NCBI GenBank assembly: GCA_021160185.1 | Contig: JAGHDA010000245.1 | Coordinates: 1-8,054 of the forward strand | Direction of reading: 5' to 3' | DNA from: Verrucomicrobiota bacterium | Lineage (GTDB): Bacteria; Verrucomicrobiota; Verrucomicrobiia; Limisphaerales; CAZBKV01 | DNA: 8,054 bases | In this document: positions 1 to 6,299 of the stretch, piece by piece | Layout: each line of letters opens with the position of its first letter | How positions within the stretch are numbered: position 1 is the first letter of the stretch | The notes under the pieces: generated by a model | Seen by the model: the letters and a program-made list of their open reading frames with translations, nothing else | The model's database searches: none | Told to the model about the DNA's origin: nothing | Position numbers and translations under genes: made by a program

Positions 1-2
1 CC

Positions 3-689
3 TCCAACGCCGCCTCCAGCCCCGCCCGCGCCGCCGCCTCCCGAGTGACCGCGGTGGCCGACGACCGCACCAATTCCCTGGTTGTCTCCGCCCCCGAAGA
101 CTTGATGTCCACCATTGAAACCCTGGTGAAGCAGATCGACACCGCCGCCACCGAACCGACTGAGATCCGCATCTTCCCTCTTCAAAACGCGGACGCCATG
201 GAAACGGCCGATCTGCTGACCCAGCTCTTCACCGAGCTGAATTCAGGAACCGCCCAGCAGAGTCGTTTTGGCCGCTTCCCACAGATGATTTTTCCTCGTC
301 CGGGAAGAACCAGCAACCAAGCGAGCGCGCGCGCTCAGCAACAGGCGCAAGTCGTCGTGGTCGGCGATCCCCGAACCAATTCGCTGATCGTAAGCGCCTC
401 TCATGACACGATGCTCCAACTGGCGGAGGTGATCGGTCGCCTCGACGCCGACACGTCCCGGAATCAACGCGTCTACGTCTACTCTTTAAAACATGCCGAT
501 CCAGAAGCGGTGGCGGAAATTCTTCGCAACACCTTCGAGGAGGGGACCACGGGAAGCCGATCGCGCTCTTCCATCCGACGCGGCCGCGGCGCGACCGGAA
601 CCAGCGTGCTTCGATCCCGGCAGAGCAGCGGCGCCACGTTTAACCCCAGCTTTGGCTCGGGAACTTCGTCCCGGAGGCCTTCCCGCTAA
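3..689 (+). CDS. Secretin N-domain protein (N-terminal part of a split GspD-like secretin), 5' partial
   Basis: This is a periplasmic ring-forming part of an outer-membrane secretin. The frame is open to the left edge, so the gene begins outside the window. The GTG at 45 is probably internal, because the preceding codons read as an Ala/Pro/Arg-rich linker. Numbered from that GTG, the protein shows the second half of one secretin N-domain (DDRTNSLVVSAP, 6-17, helix to 32), a complete one (about 40-135, with DPRTNSLIVSAS at 108-119) and the first half of a third (VYVYSLKHADPEAVAEIL, 143-160). It then breaks off into a Ser/Arg/Gly-rich, probably disordered tail (167-214). Residues 65-100 are an Arg/Phe/Gln-rich insertion inside the complete domain. 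No pore domain is present; it lies in the next gene, 17 nt downstream. The secretin N-domain family is secure. The type II secretion assignment rests on the partner gene; a type IV pilus-type secretin is the alternative. Confidence 0.8.
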   Translation, partial: SNAASSPARAAASRVTAVADDRTNSLVVSAPEDLMSTIETLVKQIDTAATEPTEIRIFPLQNADAMETADLLTQLFTELNSGTAQQSRFGRFPQMIFPRPGRTSNQASARAQQQAQVVVVGDPRTNSLIVSASHDTMLQLAEVIGRLDADTSRNQRVYVYSLKHADPEAVAEILRNTFEEGTTGSRSRSSIRRGRGATGTSVLRSRQSSGATFNPSFGSGTSSRRPSR

Positions 690-706
690 ACTCTAACATT
701 CTTGCC

Positions 707-1861
707 ATGATGAAAATGAAAGCAAATCGCTCTCTCAGAAGGACGCGCGGCCGCTTCCGGCCGGCGCTTCTCTGGCTGGCATTGATCGCGCCAATCGCTT
801 GTCTCGGGCAGTTCTTTCCCCGACAGGGCGGCGTCCGTTCGCGAACCGGAGCCGGCTTCCAGGTGCAGCCGCGCGAGTACCGGAGCCATACTACGTTGGG
901 CAGCGCGCTCGTCGAAGTCGATCAGGACACGCACTCCCTCATCGTCGTCGCCGACGAGGACACCAACGAACAAATCAAGAAAATCATTCAAGACCTGGAC
1001 ACGCCGCGGCCTCAGGTTCTGTTGGAAGTCCTGTTCCTCGAAGTAACGCTCCACGACGACCTGGATCTGGGCGTGGAAGGCTCCCTCACCTATCGTCGTG
1101 ACGGCCTCGAGGGAACCGCAGGATCGGATTTCAATGTCAGCTCCATCCTCCAAGGCGGATTCCATCAAGTCATGGCCGATGACTGGTCGGTCACGCTTCG
1201 CGCCTTGGCTGAGAAGGGAAGCCTGAAGGTGCTATCGCGGCCATCCATTCTTGCCGTGAACAATCAGGAAGCCGTGATGATGGTCGGACAAGAAGTGCCC
1301 TTTGTCACCAATTCGCGGGTCACTGAAAACGGCCAGACAATCAACACTATTCAATACAGCGAAATCGGCATCATCCTTCGCGTGACGCCGTTCATCACTT
1401 CCGACAACCTAGTCCAGATGATCGTCAGTCCGGAGATTTCCACCCTCACCGACCAAAGCGTGCCAATCTCTGAAACGGTCAGTTCCCCTGTGATCGCCAA
1501 GCGAGCCGCTGAAACCGTGGTGGTCACGCCCAATGGAAAAACCGTAGTCATCGGCGGCCTTATCGACAGCAATAAAACCGAGTCGGTCCAGAAGATCCCT
1601 ATTCTGGGAGACATCCCCCTCCTGGGAGCCGCTTTTCGCAGGAAAATTACAAAAGACTCCCGCTCCGAGCTGTTGATTTTCCTCACGCCCTATATCATCG
1701 ACACTCCCGACAAGCTGGTAGCCGCCACCAAGGAAAAAGTAGGGCGGACGGCGCTCGCTCCCTCTGCGGCTCCGGACGGCGACCTTCAAGGGTTTCTGGA
1801 CAGCCTCGAACCCGCCGCGCCTCAACCCGCTTCTCAACTCAATATGGACAACATCCCTTGA
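707..1861 (+). CDS. gspD: GspD-like secretin, pore-domain protein with its own signal peptide
   Basis: This 384-residue outer-membrane protein should form the gated double-barrel pore of a type II secretion system. Residues 1-35 form a signal peptide: Arg/Lys-rich start, hydrophobic LLWLALIAPIA (21-31), likely cleavage near G34. After a short linker comes only the second half of an N-domain (VEVDQDTHSLIVVAD, 69-83, then a helix to about 98), then the complete secretin domain. Hallmarks are KVLSRPSILAVNNQEA (174-189), VGQEVPF (193-199), IPILGDIPLLG (297-307) and ELLIFLTPYII (321-331). The Pro/Ala-containing tail (335-384) could be a pilotin-binding or S-domain-like region. The start is ATG 707, with in-frame ATGs at 710 and 716. 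No Shine-Dalgarno sequence is well placed: GGAGG at 673-677 is 29 nt away. The 17-nt gap from the upstream N-domain gene indicates one operon. The first half of the N-domain is missing here but present in that gene. Family assignment is very secure; T2SS rather than pilus or other secretin is likely. Confidence 0.9.
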   Translation: MMKMKANRSLRRTRGRFRPALLWLALIAPIACLGQFFPRQGGVRSRTGAGFQVQPREYRSHTTLGSALVEVDQDTHSLIVVADEDTNEQIKKIIQDLDTPRPQVLLEVLFLEVTLHDDLDLGVEGSLTYRRDGLEGTAGSDFNVSSILQGGFHQVMADDWSVTLRALAEKGSLKVLSRPSILAVNNQEAVMMVGQEVPFVTNSRVTENGQTINTIQYSEIGIILRVTPFITSDNLVQMIVSPEISTLTDQSVPISETVSSPVIAKRAAETVVVTPNGKTVVIGGLIDSNKTESVQKIPILGDIPLLGAAFRRKITKDSRSELLIFLTPYIIDTPDKLVAATKEKVGRTALAPSAAPDGDLQGFLDSLEPAAPQPASQLNMDNIP

Positions 1862-1887
1862 GCTGCGGCGGAGGGAGGCTTTGAAAA

Positions 1888-3312
1888 TCAATTGGCGCCG
1901 ACGCCCGCAGCCTTCTGGTTGGGGAAAAAGCGCGCGCGGTGAGCCTCGGCAATTCGCTTCAGTCGGGAAGCAACCTCTGGCTCCTCGTCCCATAGGTTCA
2001 GCGTCTCGAAGGGGTCCCGCTCCAGATCATAAAGCGCCCACCCGATTCGAGCGGTCCGATACTTGCCCGGCTTGCCGTCCCGGCCGGGGCGCGCCAACGT
2101 GCGATAGGGATGGGGCAGGTGCAGCTTCCACCGCCCGTCCCCCGTCAAAACGCCCTCGAACCGGCCGCCCGTGGAAAACGGATAATACACATGAGGGTTC
2201 TTGGCCCCCGGCGCGCCGCGAATCAAGTCCCATACATCCCGACCGTCGATCGGGTTTTCGGGAAGCTTCGCCCCCGCCAATCGAGCCAATGTGGGCAAAA
2301 GGTCCAAGGAGCTGAAAATCTCATCGGATGTTGTGCCCGCAGGCACGCGGCCCGGAAATCTTACGATGCAAGCGCTGCGGATCCCTCCGTCAAACCCCGT
2401 GCCCTTTCCTTCGCGAAAGGGCGTCCTGCCCGCGTGGTTCCCATAGGAAAGCCACGGACCGTTGTCGGAAATAATGAAGAAAACTACCGTGTCCTTCTCT
2501 AACCCCGCCTCTTTCAAAGCTCCTAAAATCCGCCCCACCGACCAATCAAGCTCCATCATCACATCGCCGTACAAACCTGCCCCGGATTTTCCACGGAATT
2601 TCTCGCTGCAAAAAATCGGCACATGAGGCATCGAGTGAGGCACATAAAGGAAAAACGGCTTCTCCCTATGACGACGGATAAAATCCACCGCATACTCTGT
2701 ATACCATGTAGTTAGCATTTTCTGATCGTCAGCGGTGACATCCTCGATCTTCACTCGGCCGTTTTCCCAAAATTGAAGCGGCCAGCGCCCCCAGAACTTC
2801 GGATTCTCCGGATGATGCCGCCACATGTCGTTCGAGTACATCAAGCCGCACGCCTCATCAAAGCCTCGCGCCCACGGCCGGGTTTGCGGTTGATCGCCCA
2901 GATGCCACTTCCCGAAAACGGCCGTCGCATATCCGCGCGGCTTCAAAACCTCCGCAATGGTGGCATACTTAGGATCCAGCCCGCGAACGCGCGGCGCATA
3001 AGCGCCAAACACCCTTGTCCTCCCTGGGAAGCAGCCCGTCATCAACGCGGCCCGTGAAGCGGAACAAATAGCTTGGGGAACATACAACCTGGGAAAAACA
3101 CGCCCTTCGCTTGCCAGCCGCTCCACGTTCGGCGTGGGATAAGAAGGACGGCCGAACGGCCGAAAATCCGCCCAGCCGGCGTCGTCCAGAAAAATCACCA
3201 CAAAATTAGGCTGGCGTCGAACGCTTTCCGAAGTTTGGGCCGAGACAGCCTCCCACCGCATCGCCGTCCCGCAAACCGCCGCTACGAAAACACCCAAAAG
3301 CAACCGCTTCAT
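1888..3312 (-). CDS. Secreted arylsulfatase-type sulfatase (formylglycine-dependent)
   Basis: This is a 474-residue type I sulfatase that would hydrolyse sulfate esters, probably on a glycan, in the periplasm or outside the cell. Residues 1-26 are a classic signal peptide (MKRLLLGVFVAAV, then a VSAQ cleavage region). Active-site features are the calcium-binding Asp pair D43-D44 and CSASR (83-87), in which Cys83 would be converted to formylglycine; the third position is Ala instead of the commoner Pro, an accepted variant. GKWHLG (134-139), HSMPH (226-230), SDNGP with D283/N284, and K303 follow. Length is normal for the family and the C-terminal domain is present, so the gene looks intact. Start 3312 is chosen for the signal peptide. 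A second in-frame ATG at 3387 has a much better ribosome site and overlaps the kinase stop by 8 nt; it would add 25 residues. The gene is last in the polysaccharide export set, so a sulfated polymer is a plausible but unproven substrate. Activation needs a formylglycine-generating enzyme, not in this window. Confidence 0.93.
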   Translation of the reverse strand: MKRLLLGVFVAAVCGTAMRWEAVSAQTSESVRRQPNFVVIFLDDAGWADFRPFGRPSYPTPNVERLASEGRVFPRLYVPQAICSASRAALMTGCFPGRTRVFGAYAPRVRGLDPKYATIAEVLKPRGYATAVFGKWHLGDQPQTRPWARGFDEACGLMYSNDMWRHHPENPKFWGRWPLQFWENGRVKIEDVTADDQKMLTTWYTEYAVDFIRRHREKPFFLYVPHSMPHVPIFCSEKFRGKSGAGLYGDVMMELDWSVGRILGALKEAGLEKDTVVFFIISDNGPWLSYGNHAGRTPFREGKGTGFDGGIRSACIVRFPGRVPAGTTSDEIFSSLDLLPTLARLAGAKLPENPIDGRDVWDLIRGAPGAKNPHVYYPFSTGGRFEGVLTGDGRWKLHLPHPYRTLARPGRDGKPGKYRTARIGWALYDLERDPFETLNLWDEEPEVASRLKRIAEAHRARFFPNQKAAGVGAN

Positions 3313-3379
3313 TCCGCTCAAACCAAGACGCAAGGCGTCCTCCGCGATCGCTTCGCCAAACGCCGCCCTTCGCAGGCTC

Positions 3380-5593
3380 CTATGCATTCTTCGCCTCCGC
3401 TTCCCGGCCTTCTTGAGCGGCCTCCTGATCAGCCCGGCCCGATCGCGAGCCGCCTTGCCGCCCGTAGCTGCCGTAATACCGATTCCGATAGTAGTAGTAG
3501 TAACCGTGGTAGTAGTAGGCGTCGCGCCCCTCAAAATCGATGTCATTTAGAATCGCTCCGCAAATGTACGCCCCAGTCTCTTGAAGTTTCCGGATGCACT
3601 TTCCGGCATGATCTCGCCGCACGCGATTAAATTTGATCACGTACACAACGCCGTCAGCCATGGCGGCGATCAACAGAGGGTCGCTCACCGCCGACACCGG
3701 CGGCGAGTCAATAATCACGCGATCGTACCGACTCGAGACCTCCTGCATAAACTCCATCATCCTCCTGGAGCCGAGCAATTCCGATGGCTGCGCCGGCGGC
3801 GAGCCGCAGAAAATAATATCCAGATTGGGGACCTCAGAATGGTGCACAATCTCCTCAAGGCTCTCGCTCTCTCCGGAAAGATAGCTCGCCAGGCCCGCTT
3901 TCCCGTGGAACTTGAACGTCCGATGCAGCGAAGGCTGCCGCAGGTCGCCGTCCACCAAGAGCGTCTTCTGGCCTGTTTGCGCGATGGCTATCGCCAAATT
4001 CGCCGCAACCAACGACTTGCCCTCTCCGGGAATGGTGCTGGTGACCGTCAACACGCGGATGCGCTCGCCGCGCCCGCCCAGCACGATCCCGGCGCGAATA
4101 GATCGGAAGGCCTCCGAGGCGCTGTGGCGAGGCTGTGTGTGCGCAATAAGCCGCCGATCGTCCTCCTTGATCCCCTTGATGTCGGGAACATATCCCAAGA
4201 ACGGCAATTTCAGGTGAAGCTCCACGTCGTCCTGAGTTTTGATGGAATCATCCAAATAGCTGACAAACAAAGCCAGGCCCAAGGCCAAAACCAATCCGCC
4301 AAACGTCCCCGCGCTCAAAGTGATCGCCAGATTGGGTTTCACGTAAGTCGGCGGAGGCGTCGCGGGGTCAATGACAAGAATATTGTTGGCTTTGTTGCGG
4401 GTCATCAGATCGACCTCTTTCAGCTTGCTGAGCACGATAGTGTAAAGCTGCTGGCTCGTTTCCGCTTGACGGTGAAGCACGTCATACTGAGCCTTTGCTT
4501 TATTCCACTCCATCAGGCGCTGCTCCCAATAGTTCACATTGTCCGCCAACTCCCGCTCCTGCGCCTGGGCAAGCTGCGCCTCCGCCCGCATCGAGACCAA
4601 CTTCTCGCCGGCAATCTTCTTGATCGAATCCTTCACAGCCTGGATCTTCGAACGCGCCTCGATCACCTTGGGATGCTTATCTTTGTATCGCTTTAGAAGG
4701 GCCGCCAGATCATTTCCCAACTGGGCCAGTTGAAGCCGCAAACCGCTGACTTCGGGATCATTGGCGATCAAAGGGAATGCCGCCAAATCCTTGCCGCTCT
4801 TCATATAGTCCTCAATTTCCTTGAGCGTCGTTCCCATCGTCTTGCTTTTGGCGCGCGCGTCCGCATACTTGGCCTGCGCGGCGCTCAGGGCTTGCGCAAT
4901 GATATTGAAATTGTCTTCGAACGAAGCGAAGCTTTTCTGCTCCCGAAACCGTTGCAGGGCCTCCTCTTTCTGCGTCACATCGCGCTGCAATTCCGCCGCC
5001 TGGGATTTCAAAAGGAAGAGCATGTCCAGGCTTTTTTTCTGCCGCTGACTGGCGTTCTGCTTGATAAATTCTTCTGCCAGCGCATTGGCAATTTGAGCCG
5101 CCTTTCGTGGATTTGGATGCTCCACGCTGATATTCACTAGCCGAGTCATCCGCACGGGCGAAATTTTGATGTCGTCGAGAACCGCCTCAACAAGATCCCT
5201 ATGCTTTGCGTAACGAGGGTCTTGATCCAACCGCTCTCGTCGAATAACCGCCTGGATCAGCGTGCGGCTTGTGAGCTTTTTGTACTGGGTTTGAAGATAT
5301 TGCTCATCCATGGTAACCAGACCGCCCCCTCCGCGCTGTCCTTGGAGAGACGCTTCTTCCTCCGGATCGATTTGGATCTGCGCGGTGGCCCGATAGATCC
5401 TGGGAGCTTTTGTCAGATAAACGCCCGCGGCCGCCATCACAAGAGTAAAAGTGATGATGACCATCCAGCGACGCTCCAGGAGCACATACCAATAGTAACG
5501 GAGGTCGATTTTCTGCAAGGCTCCGCCGCTCAAGTCTTCCTCATAAGGCTCGGCCGGAGCGCCGTAAGGATTGGGATATCCGTAATTCTGCAT
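3380..5593 (-). CDS. Wzc-like bacterial tyrosine autokinase / polysaccharide co-polymerase
   Basis: This 737-residue inner-membrane protein should regulate chain length and export of an exopolysaccharide by cycles of ATP-driven Tyr autophosphorylation. A Tyr/Pro-rich cytosolic leader (1-20) precedes TM1 (about 44-60). A periplasmic Wzz-type region with long coiled coils (about 175-395) ends in a proline-rich segment (PATPPPTYVKPN, 410-421). TM2 (about 422-447) leads to the cytosolic kinase domain. That domain has the oligomerisation motif EX2RX2R (E494, R497, R500), Walker A PGEGKS (522-527, K526), Walker A' LVDGDLRQP (546-554) and Walker B VIIDSPP (626-632, D629). The C-terminal tail carries 11 Tyr in 18 residues (693-710), the expected phosphorylation cluster. 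Membrane and kinase parts are fused in one chain, as in proteobacterial Wzc. Start: ATG 5593 is preferred; an in-frame TTG at 5608 would add five residues, and neither has a clear Shine-Dalgarno. It sits 40 nt after the OPX gene. A specific symbol (wzc, epsB) cannot be chosen from this sequence. Confidence 0.95.
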   Translation of the reverse strand: MQNYGYPNPYGAPAEPYEEDLSGGALQKIDLRYYWYVLLERRWMVIITFTLVMAAAGVYLTKAPRIYRATAQIQIDPEEEASLQGQRGGGGLVTMDEQYLQTQYKKLTSRTLIQAVIRRERLDQDPRYAKHRDLVEAVLDDIKISPVRMTRLVNISVEHPNPRKAAQIANALAEEFIKQNASQRQKKSLDMLFLLKSQAAELQRDVTQKEEALQRFREQKSFASFEDNFNIIAQALSAAQAKYADARAKSKTMGTTLKEIEDYMKSGKDLAAFPLIANDPEVSGLRLQLAQLGNDLAALLKRYKDKHPKVIEARSKIQAVKDSIKKIAGEKLVSMRAEAQLAQAQERELADNVNYWEQRLMEWNKAKAQYDVLHRQAETSQQLYTIVLSKLKEVDLMTRNKANNILVIDPATPPPTYVKPNLAITLSAGTFGGLVLALGLALFVSYLDDSIKTQDDVELHLKLPFLGYVPDIKGIKEDDRRLIAHTQPRHSASEAFRSIRAGIVLGGRGERIRVLTVTSTIPGEGKSLVAANLAIAIAQTGQKTLLVDGDLRQPSLHRTFKFHGKAGLASYLSGESESLEEIVHHSEVPNLDIIFCGSPPAQPSELLGSRRMMEFMQEVSSRYDRVIIDSPPVSAVSDPLLIAAMADGVVYVIKFNRVRRDHAGKCIRKLQETGAYICGAILNDIDFEGRDAYYYHGYYYYYRNRYYGSYGRQGGSRSGRADQEAAQEGREAEAKNA
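3395..3399 (-). promoter_or_regulatory. Shine-Dalgarno site for the alternative upstream sulfatase start
   Basis: On the minus strand GGAGG lies 6 nt before an ATG at 3387-3385, inside the last codons of the kinase gene. That ATG overlaps the kinase TAG stop (3382-3380) in ATGCATAG, an arrangement typical of translational coupling. The ATG at 3312, which gives the cleaner signal peptide, is preceded only by the weak sequence GAGCGGA directly against the start codon. The site therefore argues for 3387 while the protein argues for 3312. Confidence 0.5.
3464..3517 (-). repeat. TAC trinucleotide repeat encoding the kinase tyrosine cluster
   Basis: On the minus strand this stretch reads three TAC codons, CAC GGT, four TAC and one TAT, then further TAT/TAC codons, giving YYYHGYYYYY, then RNRYY and GSY. 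It encodes residues 693-710 of the autokinase. Eleven of 18 residues are Tyr. Near-perfect TAC runs are prone to in-frame slippage, so the number of acceptor tyrosines might vary between strains; this is inference. Confidence 0.85.
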
Positions 5594-5633
5594 AGGGCGA
5601 CTTTTCAATCTTTAATCGACACCAGGATCCAAC

Positions 5634-6284
5634 TTAAAAGATTCTCTCGGGCACCTCAATAGTGTCTCCCGGCTGAACCCAAATTTTCTTTTTGGGATCG
5701 GTAACTTTCTTCAAATCTTCCAAGTCCAATGTAACCGTCTTGCCTTCGTGAGTATACTTGACGCTCTTTCTTGCGTAGCGCGTGATCCCTCCCGCGTAGG
5801 CGATCGCGTCCAGCACATCAAACTTCTGCTCCCCAGGAAGAGGAATCAAGCCGGGGCGCGCCACGGCGCCAATTACCCTAACATATGTGGGGCGATACTC
5901 CTTAACGGTCACAATCACCTGAGGGTCGACGAAATAATCCTTCGCCAACAACTGCTCAAGCCTCTGCTTCGCCTCAACAGGGGTTAAGCCCGCAACCTTT
6001 ACGATGCCCAGAAAGGGAAACTGAATCGTGCCGCTCGCCGAAACTCGGAATTCGGTTTGCAATCCCGTCTCGCCAACGATTGTGATAACCAACAAGTCTT
6101 GAGGGGCGATCTTTCTGTCCAAAGGGGCCGCGGCCGGCTTGGGAAACTGCTTGGCCGCCGTTGGCTTCGGAGAAGCCGTCGTCCGCGGCGGCCGCAACGC
6201 CGCGGCGGAAGAAGCGCCCCAAACGGAAGGCATAATCAAAGCAACCGCCAACACAAAACCAAGCCTTTCTTGAATGCTTTTCAT
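5634..6284 (-). CDS. Short outer-membrane polysaccharide export (OPX, Wza-like) protein
   Basis: This 216-residue periplasmic or outer-membrane protein conducts exopolysaccharide from the inner-membrane co-polymerase towards the outer membrane. A signal peptide (about 1-28) has no lipobox cysteine, so it is not an obvious lipoprotein. A Pro/Ala/Lys-rich linker (30-55) follows. The polysaccharide export domain starts at KIAPQDLLVITIVGE (58-72) and continues through GTIQFPFLGIVKVAGLTP (85-102) and DPQVIVTVKEY (120-130). One SLBB domain covers VRVIGAVARPGLIPLPG (135-151) and LDAIAYAGGIT (158-168). The chain ends at WVQPGDTIEVPE (202-213). Wza of E. coli is about 380 residues with further SLBB-like domains and a C-terminal membrane helix; both are absent here, so this is a short-class OPX protein that should need a partner channel. 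ATG 6284 has a good Shine-Dalgarno. The gene lies 15 nt after the β-barrel gene and 40 nt before the kinase gene, indicating one operon. Confidence 0.93.
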   Translation of the reverse strand: MKSIQERLGFVLAVALIMPSVWGASSAAALRPPRTTASPKPTAAKQFPKPAAAPLDRKIAPQDLLVITIVGETGLQTEFRVSASGTIQFPFLGIVKVAGLTPVEAKQRLEQLLAKDYFVDPQVIVTVKEYRPTYVRVIGAVARPGLIPLPGEQKFDVLDAIAYAGGITRYARKSVKYTHEGKTVTLDLEDLKKVTDPKKKIWVQPGDTIEVPERIF

Positions 6285-6293
6285 CGCTAATCC

Positions 6294-6298
6294 CTCCG
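6294..6298 (-). promoter_or_regulatory. Ribosome binding site of the OPX gene
   Basis: GGAGG on the minus strand stands 8 nt before ATG 6284 and just after the TAA stop (6302-6300) of the β-barrel gene. It fixes the OPX start and suggests the two genes are translated from one message. Confidence 0.75.
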
Positions 6299-6299
6299 G

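Noticed and set aside
660..720. A simple frameshift or sequencing error joining the two secretin frames
   Set aside because: No alternative frame carries the missing N-domain strands through the gap, and the second frame opens with a proper signal peptide. A rearranged or inserted sequence cannot be fully excluded without reads.
788..805. Possible lipoprotein signal (IAC at residues 30-32) in the pore-domain secretin
   Set aside because: Position -3 is Pro and -4 is Ala, which does not fit a lipobox; cleavage by signal peptidase I near G34 fits better.
1862..1911. GCTGCGG (1862-1868) and CCGCAGC (1905-1911) as a bidirectional terminator between the convergent genes
   Set aside because: The 7-bp arms are 36 nt apart, one arm is inside the sulfatase coding region, and no T-run follows in either direction.
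3388..3546. Thr-rich N-terminal extension of the sulfatase reading frame up to 3546
   Set aside because: It is an out-of-frame reading of the kinase tail; the Thr run is the shadow of the TAC repeat. The signal peptide starts at 3312, or at most translation begins at 3387.
3581..4696. A 371-codon open frame on the plus strand opposite the kinase gene
   Set aside because: It lies wholly antisense to a confidently identified kinase, its translation is rich in Arg/His/Gln without recognisable domains, and long antisense frames are expected opposite GC-rich genes.
5594..5608. TTG start adding five residues to the kinase
   Set aside because: ATG at 5593 is available, and neither start has a Shine-Dalgarno sequence to favour TTG.
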